A stretch of DNA of 64,000 nucleotides from UBA6107 sp964533735. Lineage in GTDB: Bacteria > Chloroflexota > Anaerolineae > Anaerolineales > Anaerolineaceae. The notes beneath the pieces are model-generated. The model was not told where the DNA came from. It ran no database searches and saw only the letters and a list, made by a program, of their open reading frames with translations. Positions 1-8,907 of the stretch are shown here, in pieces; position 1 is the stretch's first letter, and each line of letters begins with the position of its first letter. A program made the translations under genes and the position numbers. The DNA lies in contig CAZHMD010000006.1 in the NCBI GenBank assembly GCA_964533735.1, positions 1 through 64,000 on the forward strand. The letters run 5' to 3'.

Positions 1-3000
1 CCAACCTGATCGATGTACAACTGGACTCTTTCAAAAGATTGAAAGCCGAAGGGCTGGTTGATCTCTTCCATGAGATCTCTCCCATCGAATCCTATAACAA
101 GGGGATGAAACTGTATTTCCCCGGACACAGCCCCGAAGCCAAACAATGGGGACTGAAATATTGGTTTGAAGAACCCAAACACACGATCGAAGATTGTGTG
201 GAACGTGACCTTACTTATGCCTGCCCATTATATGTATCCGTTCTACTGGCAGGACCTGATATTCCGCAACCAGTAAAATCTGATATCTTCCTTGGTGATT
301 TCCCTGAAATGACCGAGAAAGGTACCTTCATTATCAACGGCACTGAGCGCGTGGTTGTATCACAACTCATTCGCTCACCGGGTGTCTATTTTGAAGCACA
401 GGTGGATCGGGCAACCGGGCATCGCCTGGCAACTGCCAAATTGATCCCCGATCGCGGCGCGTGGATGGAATTCGAGACCAAGAGTAAGAATTACATGATC
501 TTGAAGTTCAACCGCAAACGCACCGTTCCCATAACAATTTTCCTGCGCGCACTATCCGCAGTGGATGACAAACTCCCCGGTGACTCACCGCTTAAGGTTG
601 GTTCAGACGAAGAGATTATTGCCCTCTTCAGTGATATCGATAACAATCCGGACCGCATGCTGATCGCCTCCACCTTAAAAGAAGAACCTGTGTGGGACTT
701 GAGCAACGGTCAGACGGTTGCAGAAGCTGCCCTGATCGAGTTCTTCCGCAGGATGCGCCCGGGCGACCCGGCAAACCTGGAAAATGCCCGCTCGTTCCTC
801 GAAGAGCAGTTGTTCGACAGCCGGCATTACGATCTCGAACGGGTCGGACGCTACAAACTCAACCAGAAACTCGACCTGATGGATAGGATTCCCGTTTCAC
901 ATCGCAGCGTGACCAAGTGGGACATTGTCTACCTGATCCGCCGTATGATCCTCATTAATAATGAGATTGAAGACAAAGATGATATTGACCATTTGGGCAA
1001 CCGACGTGTAAAAACCAACGGCGAGTTGATCCAGAACAAATTACGCATAGGACTCCGCCGAATGGAGCGTGTCATCAAAGAGCGTATGTCCATCCGTGAC
1101 CAGGACCAGGTATCCCCTGTCAGCCTGGTGAACATTCGCCCGGTTGTGGCTGCCCTGCGCGAATTCTTTGGGTCTTCACAACTTTCTCAGTTCATGGACC
1201 AAACCAATCCCCTGGCCGAGCTGCGCAGCAAACGTACGCTGTCAGCGCTTGGTCCTGGTGGTTTGCGCCGCGAGCGCGCGGGATTTGATGTGCGTGATGT
1301 GCATCACTCTCACTACGGCCGTATTTGCCCAATTGAAACCCCCGAAGGTCCGAACATTGGTTTGATCGGCCGCCTGGCTAGTTTTGCGCGTGTGAATGAA
1401 TACGGTTTCATTGAAACACCGTACCGCAAAGTGGTTAAAGCGCTTGGTTCCGCAGATCCCCGCCTTGAAGGCAGACTCTTGCGTGAAACAATTGCTGACG
1501 AGAAGAGCGGAGAAGTGATCGCAAAAGAAGGCGAGCGCATCACCGCAAAAATGCTTTCCGCCATCAAGAAAACCAAGAGGACCACAATTTTTGTCAGACC
1601 ATTTGTCTCTGAAGAAGTGGAATACCTTTCCGCGGACGCAGAGGACAAGTTCGTCATTGCCCAGGCAAACACGGCTGTCAACCATGACAGCGAGTTTGAA
1701 CAGGAACAGATCTCCTGCCGTTTCCATAGCGATTTTATTATTTCCGGTGGAGATGGTGTGAATTACATGGATGTGGCACCGCACCAGGTTGTGGGTATCA
1801 GTGCCGCGCTCATTCCGTTCCTCGAGCATGATGATGCCAACCGTGCCTTAATGGGCTCCAACATGCAGACCCAGGCTGTCCCGCTGGTTAACCCAGACAG
1901 CCCGTTAATCTCGACTGGTATGGAAAGATACGCCGCCATTGACTCCGGACAGGTACTTGTGGCTGAAGAAGAAGGCGATGTGATCTCCGTTACCGGCAGG
2001 CAGATTTTCATCCGCAACGCTGAAGGACGGATCCGCGAGTACAATCTGCGGAAGTATCAGCGCTCAAACCAGAGCACGTGTATCGATCAACGACCGGCAG
2101 TGATCAAGGGTCAGCGCATTCATAAGGGAGATATCCTTGCAGATTCTTCCTCTACTGTGAACGGCAAGCTGGCTCTCGGGCAAAACGTGGTTGTGGCTTT
2201 CCTGTCATGGGAAGGCGGCAACTTTGAGGATGCCATCCTGATCTCTGAACGACTCGTGCAGGCAGACAAATTCACCTCGGTGCATATCGAGAAGTACGAA
2301 GTTGAAGCCCGCGATACAAAACTTGGACCTGAAGAAATCACGCGGGATATCCCGAATGTTGGTGAAGAAGCCATTAAAGACCTGGATGAGCAGGGGATTG
2401 TGCGCATAGGCGCAGAAGTTGGTCCCAATGACATCCTGGTAGGCAAGATCACACCAAAGGGTGAAAAAGAATTAACCCCTGAAGAACGTTTGTTACGCGC
2501 CATATTTGGTGAAAAATCACGTGATGTTAAAGATACCTCGCTGCGAATGCCTCACGGCGAGCGCGGCAAGGTTGTGGATGTGAAGATCTTCACCAGGGCA
2601 GATAATGTTGACCTGCCGGCCGGGGTGGACATGATGGTGCGCGTCTCTGTTGCCCAACGACGCAAGATAACCGCTGGCGATAAAATGGCTGGACGCCATG
2701 GAAATAAGGGTGTTGTCTCGCGTGTTGTGCCAGTCGAGAATATGCCGTTCCTTGCTGATGGTACCCCGATCGATATCATCCTCAACCCGCTGGGCGTTCC
2801 CGGTCGTATGAATATCGGACAGGTTTTGGAAGTGCATTTAGGCTGGGCTGCCAAGCAGCTTGGTTTTGAAGCCGTAACACCGGTTTTTGACGGCGCTGAT
2901 GAATATGAAATCGAAGCTGAATTAGCCCGCGCGTGGTTGATGGATCTGGCATGGAAAGAATCCGGCGAAAAATCCTGGGATTGGATCAATACACAGGAAT

Positions 3001-3863
3001 TTGATCCCCAGACGATCCGTGATGATGACGAAGTTCGGTTGCTCTACCTTGAGCAGGTCCTGGGCGATCGGTTTGATATTGGCCGTATGGCGACGGATAT
3101 CGCCTATGCCCGCATCGTCAATCTCGAACACTGGCTGTTGGAACGCAAACTGAATCCCGAACCGATCATCAAGTTTGAGCCGGTACTGGTTGGACAGTCC
3201 GCTGTCCGCAAAGAAGATGTCGAAGCCATCCAGATCTGTTTGAAGGTATGGCTGGAGCAGCACGGAATTAACACTGAAAAGAAAGATGCCGCAGGGATAC
3301 TTGCTGCCGCTCAAAAACTGACCCTGGAAACAAGTGAACCTCTGCCGATCCTGGGAAAACAGACTTTAAGAGATGGGAAGACCGGTATTGCATACGACCA
3401 ACCTGTGACTGTTGGCGTAATGACGATGCTTAAGCTTCACCACCTTGTTGAAGATAAAGTGCATGCCCGTTCAACCGGACCATACAGCCTGGTGACGCAA
3501 CAACCCCTGGGCGGTAAGGCGCAATTCGGTGGACAGCGCTTTGGAGAAATGGAAGTATGGGCACTGGAAGCCTACGGTGCTGCTTACATCCTTCAGGAAA
3601 TGCTCACTGTAAAATCAGATGATGTTCAGGGTCGTGTGAATACATACGAATCCATCGTTAAAGATCAGCCTATTGAAGATCCCAGCCTGCCTGCCTCATT
3701 TAAAGTTCTGGTTAAAGAACTTCAGAGCCTTGGATTGGCGGTTGAAGCTGTGATGGAATCTAAAGAGATCATACGTTTCGGCAAGGATGAAGAAAAGGTA
3801 AAACCTCCCAAACTCGGCACTGGTTTATTGGGATTGGGAGAAGAGTTACACGGACTGCTGTAA
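1..3863 (+). CDS. rpoB: RNA polymerase beta subunit, 5'-truncated by the window edge
   Basis: Beta subunit of DNA-dependent RNA polymerase, which forms the catalytic core with beta'. The frame is open from the first bases and reads PNLIDVQLDSF, a segment that lies near the N-terminus in this family, so only a short 5' piece is missing; the TTG at 39 is internal. The rifampicin-region motif HSHYGRICPIETPEGPNIG is encoded near base 1310 and the C-terminal motif GGQRFGEMEVWALEAYGA near base 3530. The end KLGTGLLGLGEELHGLL is unusual in wording but lies past the conserved core. No rpoC follows: the next gene is rpsL after a 214-base gap with its own promoter. Identification is certain. Confidence 0.98.
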   Translation, partial: NLIDVQLDSFKRLKAEGLVDLFHEISPIESYNKGMKLYFPGHSPEAKQWGLKYWFEEPKHTIEDCVERDLTYACPLYVSVLLAGPDIPQPVKSDIFLGDFPEMTEKGTFIINGTERVVVSQLIRSPGVYFEAQVDRATGHRLATAKLIPDRGAWMEFETKSKNYMILKFNRKRTVPITIFLRALSAVDDKLPGDSPLKVGSDEEIIALFSDIDNNPDRMLIASTLKEEPVWDLSNGQTVAEAALIEFFRRMRPGDPANLENARSFLEEQLFDSRHYDLERVGRYKLNQKLDLMDRIPVSHRSVTKWDIVYLIRRMILINNEIEDKDDIDHLGNRRVKTNGELIQNKLRIGLRRMERVIKERMSIRDQDQVSPVSLVNIRPVVAALREFFGSSQLSQFMDQTNPLAELRSKRTLSALGPGGLRRERAGFDVRDVHHSHYGRICPIETPEGPNIGLIGRLASFARVNEYGFIETPYRKVVKALGSADPRLEGRLLRETIADEKSGEVIAKEGERITAKMLSAIKKTKRTTIFVRPFVSEEVEYLSADAEDKFVIAQANTAVNHDSEFEQEQISCRFHSDFIISGGDGVNYMDVAPHQVVGISAALIPFLEHDDANRALMGSNMQTQAVPLVNPDSPLISTGMERYAAIDSGQVLVAEEEGDVISVTGRQIFIRNAEGRIREYNLRKYQRSNQSTCIDQRPAVIKGQRIHKGDILADSSSTVNGKLALGQNVVVAFLSWEGGNFEDAILISERLVQADKFTSVHIEKYEVEARDTKLGPEEITRDIPNVGEEAIKDLDEQGIVRIGAEVGPNDILVGKITPKGEKELTPEERLLRAIFGEKSRDVKDTSLRMPHGERGKVVDVKIFTRADNVDLPAGVDMMVRVSVAQRRKITAGDKMAGRHGNKGVVSRVVPVENMPFLADGTPIDIILNPLGVPGRMNIGQVLEVHLGWAAKQLGFEAVTPVFDGADEYEIEAELARAWLMDLAWKESGEKSWDWINTQEFDPQTIRDDDEVRLLYLEQVLGDRFDIGRMATDIAYARIVNLEHWLLERKLNPEPIIKFEPVLVGQSAVRKEDVEAIQICLKVWLEQHGINTEKKDAAGILAAAQKLTLETSEPLPILGKQTLRDGKTGIAYDQPVTVGVMTMLKLHHLVEDKVHARSTGPYSLVTQQPLGGKAQFGGQRFGEMEVWALEAYGAAYILQEMLTVKSDDVQGRVNTYESIVKDQPIEDPSLPASFKVLVKELQSLGLAVEAVMESKEIIRFGKDEEKVKPPKLGTGLLGLGEELHGLL

Positions 3864-3907
3864 GATACTGCTAAGGGAAAAACGGTGAGAATGTGACCCG
3901 GTTTTGC

Positions 3908-3936
3908 TTGACCATGTAAAACCCTCATGTTATAAT
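3908..3936 (+). promoter_or_regulatory. Strong sigma-70-type promoter of the rpsL (str) operon
   Basis: TTGACC at 3908-3913 and TATAAT at 3931-3936 are separated by 17 bases, and TG at 3928-3929 gives an extended -10 (TGnTATAAT). Transcription should start near 3943 and leave a leader of about 135 bases before rpsL. It lies 45 bases after the rpoB stop, so rpsL is not dependent on read-through from rpoB. Confidence 0.85.
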
Positions 3937-3966
3937 TTTTAGCCGTTGCCCAAATGTAGTGGTGAT

Positions 3967-4056
3967 GTGAATACCTCAGCTATGGAATTATACGGCGAGG
4001 CCGTCATTGCAGTCGATGGCCTCGTCCTATTAAGAAAAATTGAAGAGAAGGTCTAA
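3967..4056 (+). other. str operon leader with a candidate small ORF and a hairpin
   Basis: The rpsL leader contains a short frame that can start at GTG 3967 or ATG 3982 and stops at 4054-4056, 21 bases before rpsL. From the ATG it would encode 24 residues (MELYGEAVIAVDG...). Neither start has a convincing Shine-Dalgarno site. A hairpin with arms GGCGAGGCC (from about 3993) and GGCCTCGTC (from about 4017) sits inside it; it has no T-run, so it is not an intrinsic terminator. It may be a leader peptide or simply a structured leader for autoregulation. Translation is unproven. Confidence 0.3.
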
Positions 4057-4077
4057 TTTTTTCGGAGGCAAACAGTC

Positions 4078-4497
4078 GTGCCAACAATCAATCAACTGAT
4101 TCGCAAGGGTCGCGAGACCAAGAGAACCAAGAGTACTGCGCCTGCTCTACAGTTCACGATGAACTTAATGAAACAGCGCCGCTCCCGTTTGGATAAAGGT
4201 TCCCCGCAGAAACGCGGGGTTTGCACCGTGGTGAGAACCATGACGCCAAAGAAACCTAATTCCGCGCTGCGGAAAATTGCTCGTGTACGTTTGACCAATG
4301 GGCTGGAAGTAACCGCGTACATTCCTGGAGAAGGTCACCAGTTGCAGGAACACTCTGTGGTGCTTGTCCGTGGCGGTCGTGTGAAAGATCTCCCGGGTGT
4401 GCGTTATCACATCGTTCGTGGAACTCTGGATACTACCGGTGTTGCCAAACGTTCCCAGGGTCGTTCAAAATACGGCTCCAAGAAACCGAAAGCGTAA
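4078..4497 (+). CDS. rpsL: 30S ribosomal protein S12
   Basis: S12 sits at the decoding centre and affects accuracy. The 139-residue product starts with GTG after GGAGG (4064-4068). It carries the conserved TPKKPNSALRK loop and the VKDLPGVRYH segment whose Asp is the target of RimO, an enzyme also encoded in this window (35858-37186). It is about 15 residues longer than the E. coli protein because of an insert near residues 26-42, as in the long form found in Firmicutes. First gene of rpsL-rpsG-fusA-tuf-rpsJ. Confidence 0.98.
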   Translation: MPTINQLIRKGRETKRTKSTAPALQFTMNLMKQRRSRLDKGSPQKRGVCTVVRTMTPKKPNSALRKIARVRLTNGLEVTAYIPGEGHQLQEHSVVLVRGGRVKDLPGVRYHIVRGTLDTTGVAKRSQGRSKYGSKKPKA

Positions 4498-4522
4498 GAA
4501 TTTTTAACAGGGAGATGTTTGA

Positions 4523-4990
4523 ATGCGACGAACTAAACCAGAACCACGAATAGTATTACCGGATGTACGTTATAACAGTATGCCTGTATCATTTCTAATT
4601 CACCGCATCATGAAACGCGGCAAGAAAAGTGTTGCCACCCGGATCATGTACAATGCCCTGGATATCATTAAAGAAAAGACTGGCAAGAATCCGATCGAAG
4701 TGCTTGAAACGGCTTTAAAAAATGTTGGACCTCAAATGGAAGTCCGCCCGCGTCGTGTGGGTGGTGCCACTTACCAGGTTCCAATGGAAGTCCCTTCAAG
4801 TCGTAAAATGACCCTGGCAATGCGCTGGATCCTTGATTCAGCCACTGGACGAACCGGCAATTCCTATGCTGAAAAACTTTCAGCTGAATTGATCGAAGCT
4901 TCCAATAACCAGGGTGCTGCAGTGAGAAAACGCGAAGAAACACATAAAATGGCCGAGGCCAACCGCGCATTCTCGCATTTCCGAATGTAG
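4523..4990 (+). CDS. rpsG: 30S ribosomal protein S7
   Basis: S7 starts assembly of the 30S head and binds the 3' domain of 16S rRNA and the E-site tRNA. The 155-residue product has normal length and the typical opening MRRTKPEPR, the GGATYQVPMEV loop and the MAEANRAFSHFRM ending. It begins 25 bases after rpsL, with GGGAG just upstream, and 27 bases before fusA, in the standard str order. In E. coli S7 is the autoregulator of this operon; nothing here tests whether that holds. Confidence 0.98.
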   Translation: MRRTKPEPRIVLPDVRYNSMPVSFLIHRIMKRGKKSVATRIMYNALDIIKEKTGKNPIEVLETALKNVGPQMEVRPRRVGGATYQVPMEVPSSRKMTLAMRWILDSATGRTGNSYAEKLSAELIEASNNQGAAVRKREETHKMAEANRAFSHFRM

Positions 4991-5017
4991 ATCTTTACTG
5001 ATAGAAATTGAGTTGCA

Positions 5018-7090
5018 ATGCCTCGTTCTTTTCCATTAGAAAAATGCCGTAATATTGGGATCATCGCTCATATTGATGCCGGTAAAACCACAACTACAGA
5101 GCGGATCCTTTATTATTCCGGACGCACCTACCGCATCGGTAATGTTGACGAAGGCACGACCGTCACAGACTGGATGGCGCAGGAACGGGAACGGGGTATT
5201 ACGATTGTTTCCGCCGCAGTAACAGCAGAATGGAAAGGGTATCAGATCAATGTAATTGATACCCCAGGACATATTGACTTCACCGCCGAAGTTCAACGCT
5301 CGTTGAGAGTGTTGGATGGCGGTGTTGTTGTGTTTGATGCCGTCCAGGGTGTTGAACCCCAAAGCGAGACTGTCTGGCGGCAGGCTGATCGTTACGGAGT
5401 TCCGCGTATTTGTTTTGTCAATAAAATGGATCGTACTGGCGCTTCATTTGAATACACACTGGGCACCATCAAATCCAGGTTAGGCGCCAATGCCATCCCC
5501 ATGCAAATGCCCATAGGCAGTGAATCAGGGTTTAAGGGCATGATAGATCTGATGACCATGCAAGCGGTCAGCTTTGAAGAAGAGTTAGGCAAAGACCCGA
5601 AATACTCTGAGATCCCCGCGGATCTTGTAGGGCAGGCAGAAGAAATGCGCCAACAGATGATCGAAAGGATCGCCGAGCTGGATGACGATCTGACAATGAA
5701 ATATCTTGAGGGCGAGACGATCACCAACGAAGAATTGAAAATAGGCTTGCGTAAGGCTGTGCTAGAAAGCAAGGCCACACCAGTCTTTTGCGGTTCCTCG
5801 CTAAAGAACAAGGGTGTTCAACTCGTATTAGACGCAGTCATTGATTACCTGCCATCACCAATTGACATTCCCCCAGCCAAAGCGATTGATCTGAAAACCG
5901 AAGAAGAGATCACATTAACTACTGATGATGATGCTCCTCTTACTGCGCTGGTCTTTAAAATCGTAAGTGATCCATATGTAGGTCGACTGGCTTATTTCAG
6001 GGTTTATTCTGGAACGCTAACAACCGGCGCCATGGCATACAATCCTGCCAAGGGACGCAAGGAGCGCATCGGGCGCTTATTGCGTATGTATGCAGACCGG
6101 CGCGAGGACATCACCGAAGTGTGCGCAGGGGACATCGGCGCAATACTGGGATTGAAAGATTCCTTCACTGGCGATACGTTGTGTGATGCATCGCATCCTG
6201 TAGTTTTGGAAAGAATTACATTCCCAGATCCCGTCATCTCGATCGCGATTGAACCCAAATCGACTGCCGATCAGGCGAGAATGGCAAACGCTTTGCAGCG
6301 GCTGTCAGAAGAAGACCCCACATTCCAGGTGCAATCCGATGAAAACACCGGACAGACCATTATTAAAGGAATGGGCGAACTTCACCTGGACGTACTGGTA
6401 GACCGCATGTTGCGCGAGTTCAAGGTGCAGGCAAATGTTGGAAAACCGCGTGTTTCTTATCGCGAGACAATCACCAAACCCGTGAGCTCGTTATCGTATA
6501 AATACGTCAAGCAATCCGGTGGTCACGGGCAATACGGGCATGTGGTATTCGCCATGGAACCTCTGGATCGCGGCAGCGGTATTGTTTTCGAGAACAAGAT
6601 CACCGGAGGCTCGATCCCCAAAGAATATATCCCAGCGGTTGAAAAAGGGGTTAAAGAAGCCGTTGAATCAGGTGTATTGGCCGGATATCCGGTAACGGAT
6701 ATGAAAGTGAAATTGATCGACGGATCCTATCACGAAGTGGACTCAAGTGAAATGGCGTTCAAGATGGCTGCCATTATGGGTTTGCGTGAAGGAATGCAAA
6801 AGGGAGGGTCAGTCCTCCTTGAGCCAATTATGAAAGTGGAAGTGGTTGTTCCGGAAGAATACCTCGGCGAAGTATTAGGTCAGGTCACTTCACGCCGCGG
6901 CGAAGTGCAGGGGATGGAAGTGCGCCCGGGTAACGCCCAGGCAGTTCGCGGATCGATTCCACTGGCGGAAATGTTTGGTTATGCAACGGAACTGCGTTCC
7001 GGTACCCAGGGACGTGGTGTGTTTACCATGGAATTTGACCATTACGCACCGGTTTCTCAAACGGTGGCAGAAAAGATCCTCAACAAGTAA
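5018..7090 (+). CDS. fusA: Elongation factor G
   Basis: EF-G is the GTPase that drives translocation of tRNA and mRNA on the ribosome. The 690-residue product has the usual length and GTPase motifs: AHIDAGKTTTTERIL near residue 16, the G3 motif DTPGHIDF near residue 80 and NKMDR near residue 135. Domain IV shows GGHGQYGHVVF, and the C-terminus has RRGEVQGMEVRPG. The ATG at 5018 has only a weak ribosome-binding site (TTGAG), which suggests coupling to rpsG translation. No missing key residue was seen. Confidence 0.98.
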   Translation: MPRSFPLEKCRNIGIIAHIDAGKTTTTERILYYSGRTYRIGNVDEGTTVTDWMAQERERGITIVSAAVTAEWKGYQINVIDTPGHIDFTAEVQRSLRVLDGGVVVFDAVQGVEPQSETVWRQADRYGVPRICFVNKMDRTGASFEYTLGTIKSRLGANAIPMQMPIGSESGFKGMIDLMTMQAVSFEEELGKDPKYSEIPADLVGQAEEMRQQMIERIAELDDDLTMKYLEGETITNEELKIGLRKAVLESKATPVFCGSSLKNKGVQLVLDAVIDYLPSPIDIPPAKAIDLKTEEEITLTTDDDAPLTALVFKIVSDPYVGRLAYFRVYSGTLTTGAMAYNPAKGRKERIGRLLRMYADRREDITEVCAGDIGAILGLKDSFTGDTLCDASHPVVLERITFPDPVISIAIEPKSTADQARMANALQRLSEEDPTFQVQSDENTGQTIIKGMGELHLDVLVDRMLREFKVQANVGKPRVSYRETITKPVSSLSYKYVKQSGGHGQYGHVVFAMEPLDRGSGIVFENKITGGSIPKEYIPAVEKGVKEAVESGVLAGYPVTDMKVKLIDGSYHEVDSSEMAFKMAAIMGLREGMQKGGSVLLEPIMKVEVVVPEEYLGEVLGQVTSRRGEVQGMEVRPGNAQAVRGSIPLAEMFGYATELRSGTQGRGVFTMEFDHYAPVSQTVAEKILNK

Positions 7091-7130
7091 TTATTTCATC
7101 TGGATAAGAGACTACAAGGAGTAGAAAAAC

Positions 7131-8333
7131 ATGGCGAAGCAGAAATTTGACAGGAACAAACCGCATTTGAACGTAGGGACCATGGGGCACATTGACCATG
7201 GGAAGACCACCCTGACCGCAGCCATCACCAAATACTGCGGATTCTTGGGGCACGCCGAATTCAAAGCCTACGACCAGATCGATAACGCGCCGGAAGAAAA
7301 AGCGCGCGGCATCACGATCAATATTGCCCACGTGGAATATGAGACCGAAGCGCGCCATTACGCCCATGTGGATATGCCGGGACACCGCGACTACATCAAG
7401 AACATGATCACCGGAGCCGCGCAGGTAGATGGTGCGATCCTGGTAGTGGCAGCGCCGGATGGTGCCATGCCCCAGACCAAGGAACACGTACTGCTGGCAC
7501 GCCAGGTGGAAGTGCCGAGCATCGTGGTCTATTTGAACAAGATCGACCAGATGAACGACCCTGAATTGCTGGAACTGGTGGAAATGGAACTGCGCGAAAT
7601 GCTGACCAGCTACAAGTTCCCCGGCGACACGACCCCCATCGTGCGCGGGAGCGCCTTGCAGGCACTGGAAAGCACCAGCACCGACCCGAACGCCCCTGAA
7701 TACGCCAGTATCAAGGAGCTTCTGCGGGTGGTGGATGAATACATACCCCAGCCGGTACGCGCCATGGACAAACCCTTCATGATGCCAGTGGAAGACGTCT
7801 TCTCGATCAAGGGACGCGGCACAGTGGTAACAGGGCGTGTGGATCGCGGACGCATCAAGGTGGGAGAACCTGTGGAGATCGTTGGGTTGCAGGAAAAGAC
7901 ACGCGCCAGCGTGTGCACGGGTGTTGAGATGTTCCACAAGCTGCTGGATGAAGGGCAGGCGGGAGACAATTTAGGTCTTTTGCTGCGCGGCATCGAGCGC
8001 ACGGATGTGGAGCGCGGCATGGTCATCGCCAAGCCGGGCAGCATCACCCCGCACACCAAGTTCATGGCACAGGTCTACATTTTGAAGAAAGAAGAAGGCG
8101 GACGCCATAAGCCGTTCTTCAGTGGATACCGCCCGCAGTTCTACATCCGGACAATGGACGTGACCGGAAGCGTGAAGCTGCCCGAAGGTGTTGAGATGGT
8201 AATGCCAGGTGACGATGTTGCCATGGAATGTGATCTGATCATTCCGGTGGCGTTGGAGCAGGGCTCAAAATTTGCTGTTCGTGAAGGTGGTCTGACGGTT
8301 GGCGCCGGCGTGATCACGAAAATCATTGCCTAG
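7131..8333 (+). CDS. tuf: Elongation factor Tu
   Basis: EF-Tu carries aminoacyl-tRNA to the ribosome as a GTP complex. The 400-residue product has GHIDHGKTTLTAAIT (G1), a G3 motif DMPGH where most bacteria have DCPGH, followed by HRDYIKNM rather than HADYVKNM, and NKID (G4). The C-terminus reads GGLTVGAG where GGRTVGAG is usual. Start is well set by AAGGAG before ATG 7131. Hand counts show the gene is clearly richer in G+C than fusA (63% for 7441-7500 against 43% for 6661-6720), with the last part falling back to 50%. That suggests transfer or gene conversion with a second tuf copy. Confidence 0.97.
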   Translation: MAKQKFDRNKPHLNVGTMGHIDHGKTTLTAAITKYCGFLGHAEFKAYDQIDNAPEEKARGITINIAHVEYETEARHYAHVDMPGHRDYIKNMITGAAQVDGAILVVAAPDGAMPQTKEHVLLARQVEVPSIVVYLNKIDQMNDPELLELVEMELREMLTSYKFPGDTTPIVRGSALQALESTSTDPNAPEYASIKELLRVVDEYIPQPVRAMDKPFMMPVEDVFSIKGRGTVVTGRVDRGRIKVGEPVEIVGLQEKTRASVCTGVEMFHKLLDEGQAGDNLGLLLRGIERTDVERGMVIAKPGSITPHTKFMAQVYILKKEEGGRHKPFFSGYRPQFYIRTMDVTGSVKLPEGVEMVMPGDDVAMECDLIIPVALEQGSKFAVREGGLTVGAGVITKIIA

Positions 8334-8344
8334 GTAGATAAAAA

Positions 8345-8653
8345 ATGCCAAAACAGAAAATGCGGATTCGTCTGAAAGCTTATGATCATCGTGTGCTCGA
8401 TCAATCTGCCAAGCGGATTGTCGAGACGGCCGAAAGAGGCGGGGCTCATGTTGTTGGACCCGTTCCTCTTCCCACCAAGATTGAGCGTTTTACGGTTCGC
8501 CGCTCATCGTTTATTGATAAAGACTCTCACGAACACTTTGAGATCCGAACTCATAACCGATTGATCGACGTACTGGACCCGGACGCAAAAACTTTGGATA
8601 TGCTGGCACGGCTAAATCTGCCTGCTGGTGTGGATATTGAGATCAAGATCTAG
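8345..8653 (+). CDS. rpsJ: 30S ribosomal protein S10
   Basis: S10 is a 30S head protein and, as NusE, a transcription antitermination factor. The 102-residue product has the normal length and the typical segments RIRLKAYDHRVLDQSAKRIVE and GPVPLPT. It begins 11 bases after tuf and so belongs to the str transcript, while the rest of the S10 operon (rplC onward) starts after a 254-base gap with its own promoter. Confidence 0.98.
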   Translation: MPKQKMRIRLKAYDHRVLDQSAKRIVETAERGGAHVVGPVPLPTKIERFTVRRSSFIDKDSHEHFEIRTHNRLIDVLDPDAKTLDMLARLNLPAGVDIEIKI

Positions 8654-8710
8654 AGCTAACCGCGAATTCTCAGAATTAACGGTGGAAGACCTTAATAATT
8701 AGAAATACAC

Positions 8711-8739
8711 CTGGTATTTACCGAAAATTGCGGTATAAT
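8711..8739 (+). promoter_or_regulatory. Probable promoter and leader of the rplC (S10) operon
   Basis: A perfect -10 box TATAAT lies at 8734-8739. The best -35 at 17 bases is CTGGTA (8711-8716), only half matching, so the -10 carries most of the evidence. The leader from about 8746 to 8907 has several short complementary pairs, such as ACAGG/CCTGT, CAGCA/TGCTG and CTGGG/CCCAG, two of which compete. This is the place where ribosomal-protein autoregulation would be expected, but no known motif was recognised. Confidence 0.55.
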
Positions 8740-8907
8740 ATACAGGTTTGGGTTTAGACCCGACAGGCAACTCAAGAGCAATCCTGTGAGCGCACGAGAC
8801 AAAAATCAATAGTGCCGCAGCAGTTTGTTGACTGAGTTGTGCTGGGATGATGCAACCAAGCCCAGGTTGACAGTCCCGCAAATAAAGATTGAAGGAGTAC
8901 AACTGAG

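Noticed and set aside
1588..1604. TTTGTCAGACCA inside rpoB, similar to the 11-bp palindrome of the purine cluster
   Set aside because: It is imperfect, lies within conserved coding sequence and is far from any promoter; chance match.
1242..1829. Open frame of 195 codons antisense to rpoB
   Set aside because: Lies wholly over conserved rpoB sequence, with no ribosome-binding site or family features.
7080..7937. Long open frame (285 codons) antisense to tuf
   Set aside because: Its residue content is His- and Phe-rich without domain signs, and it mirrors the codon pattern of tuf; it is a shadow of the real gene.
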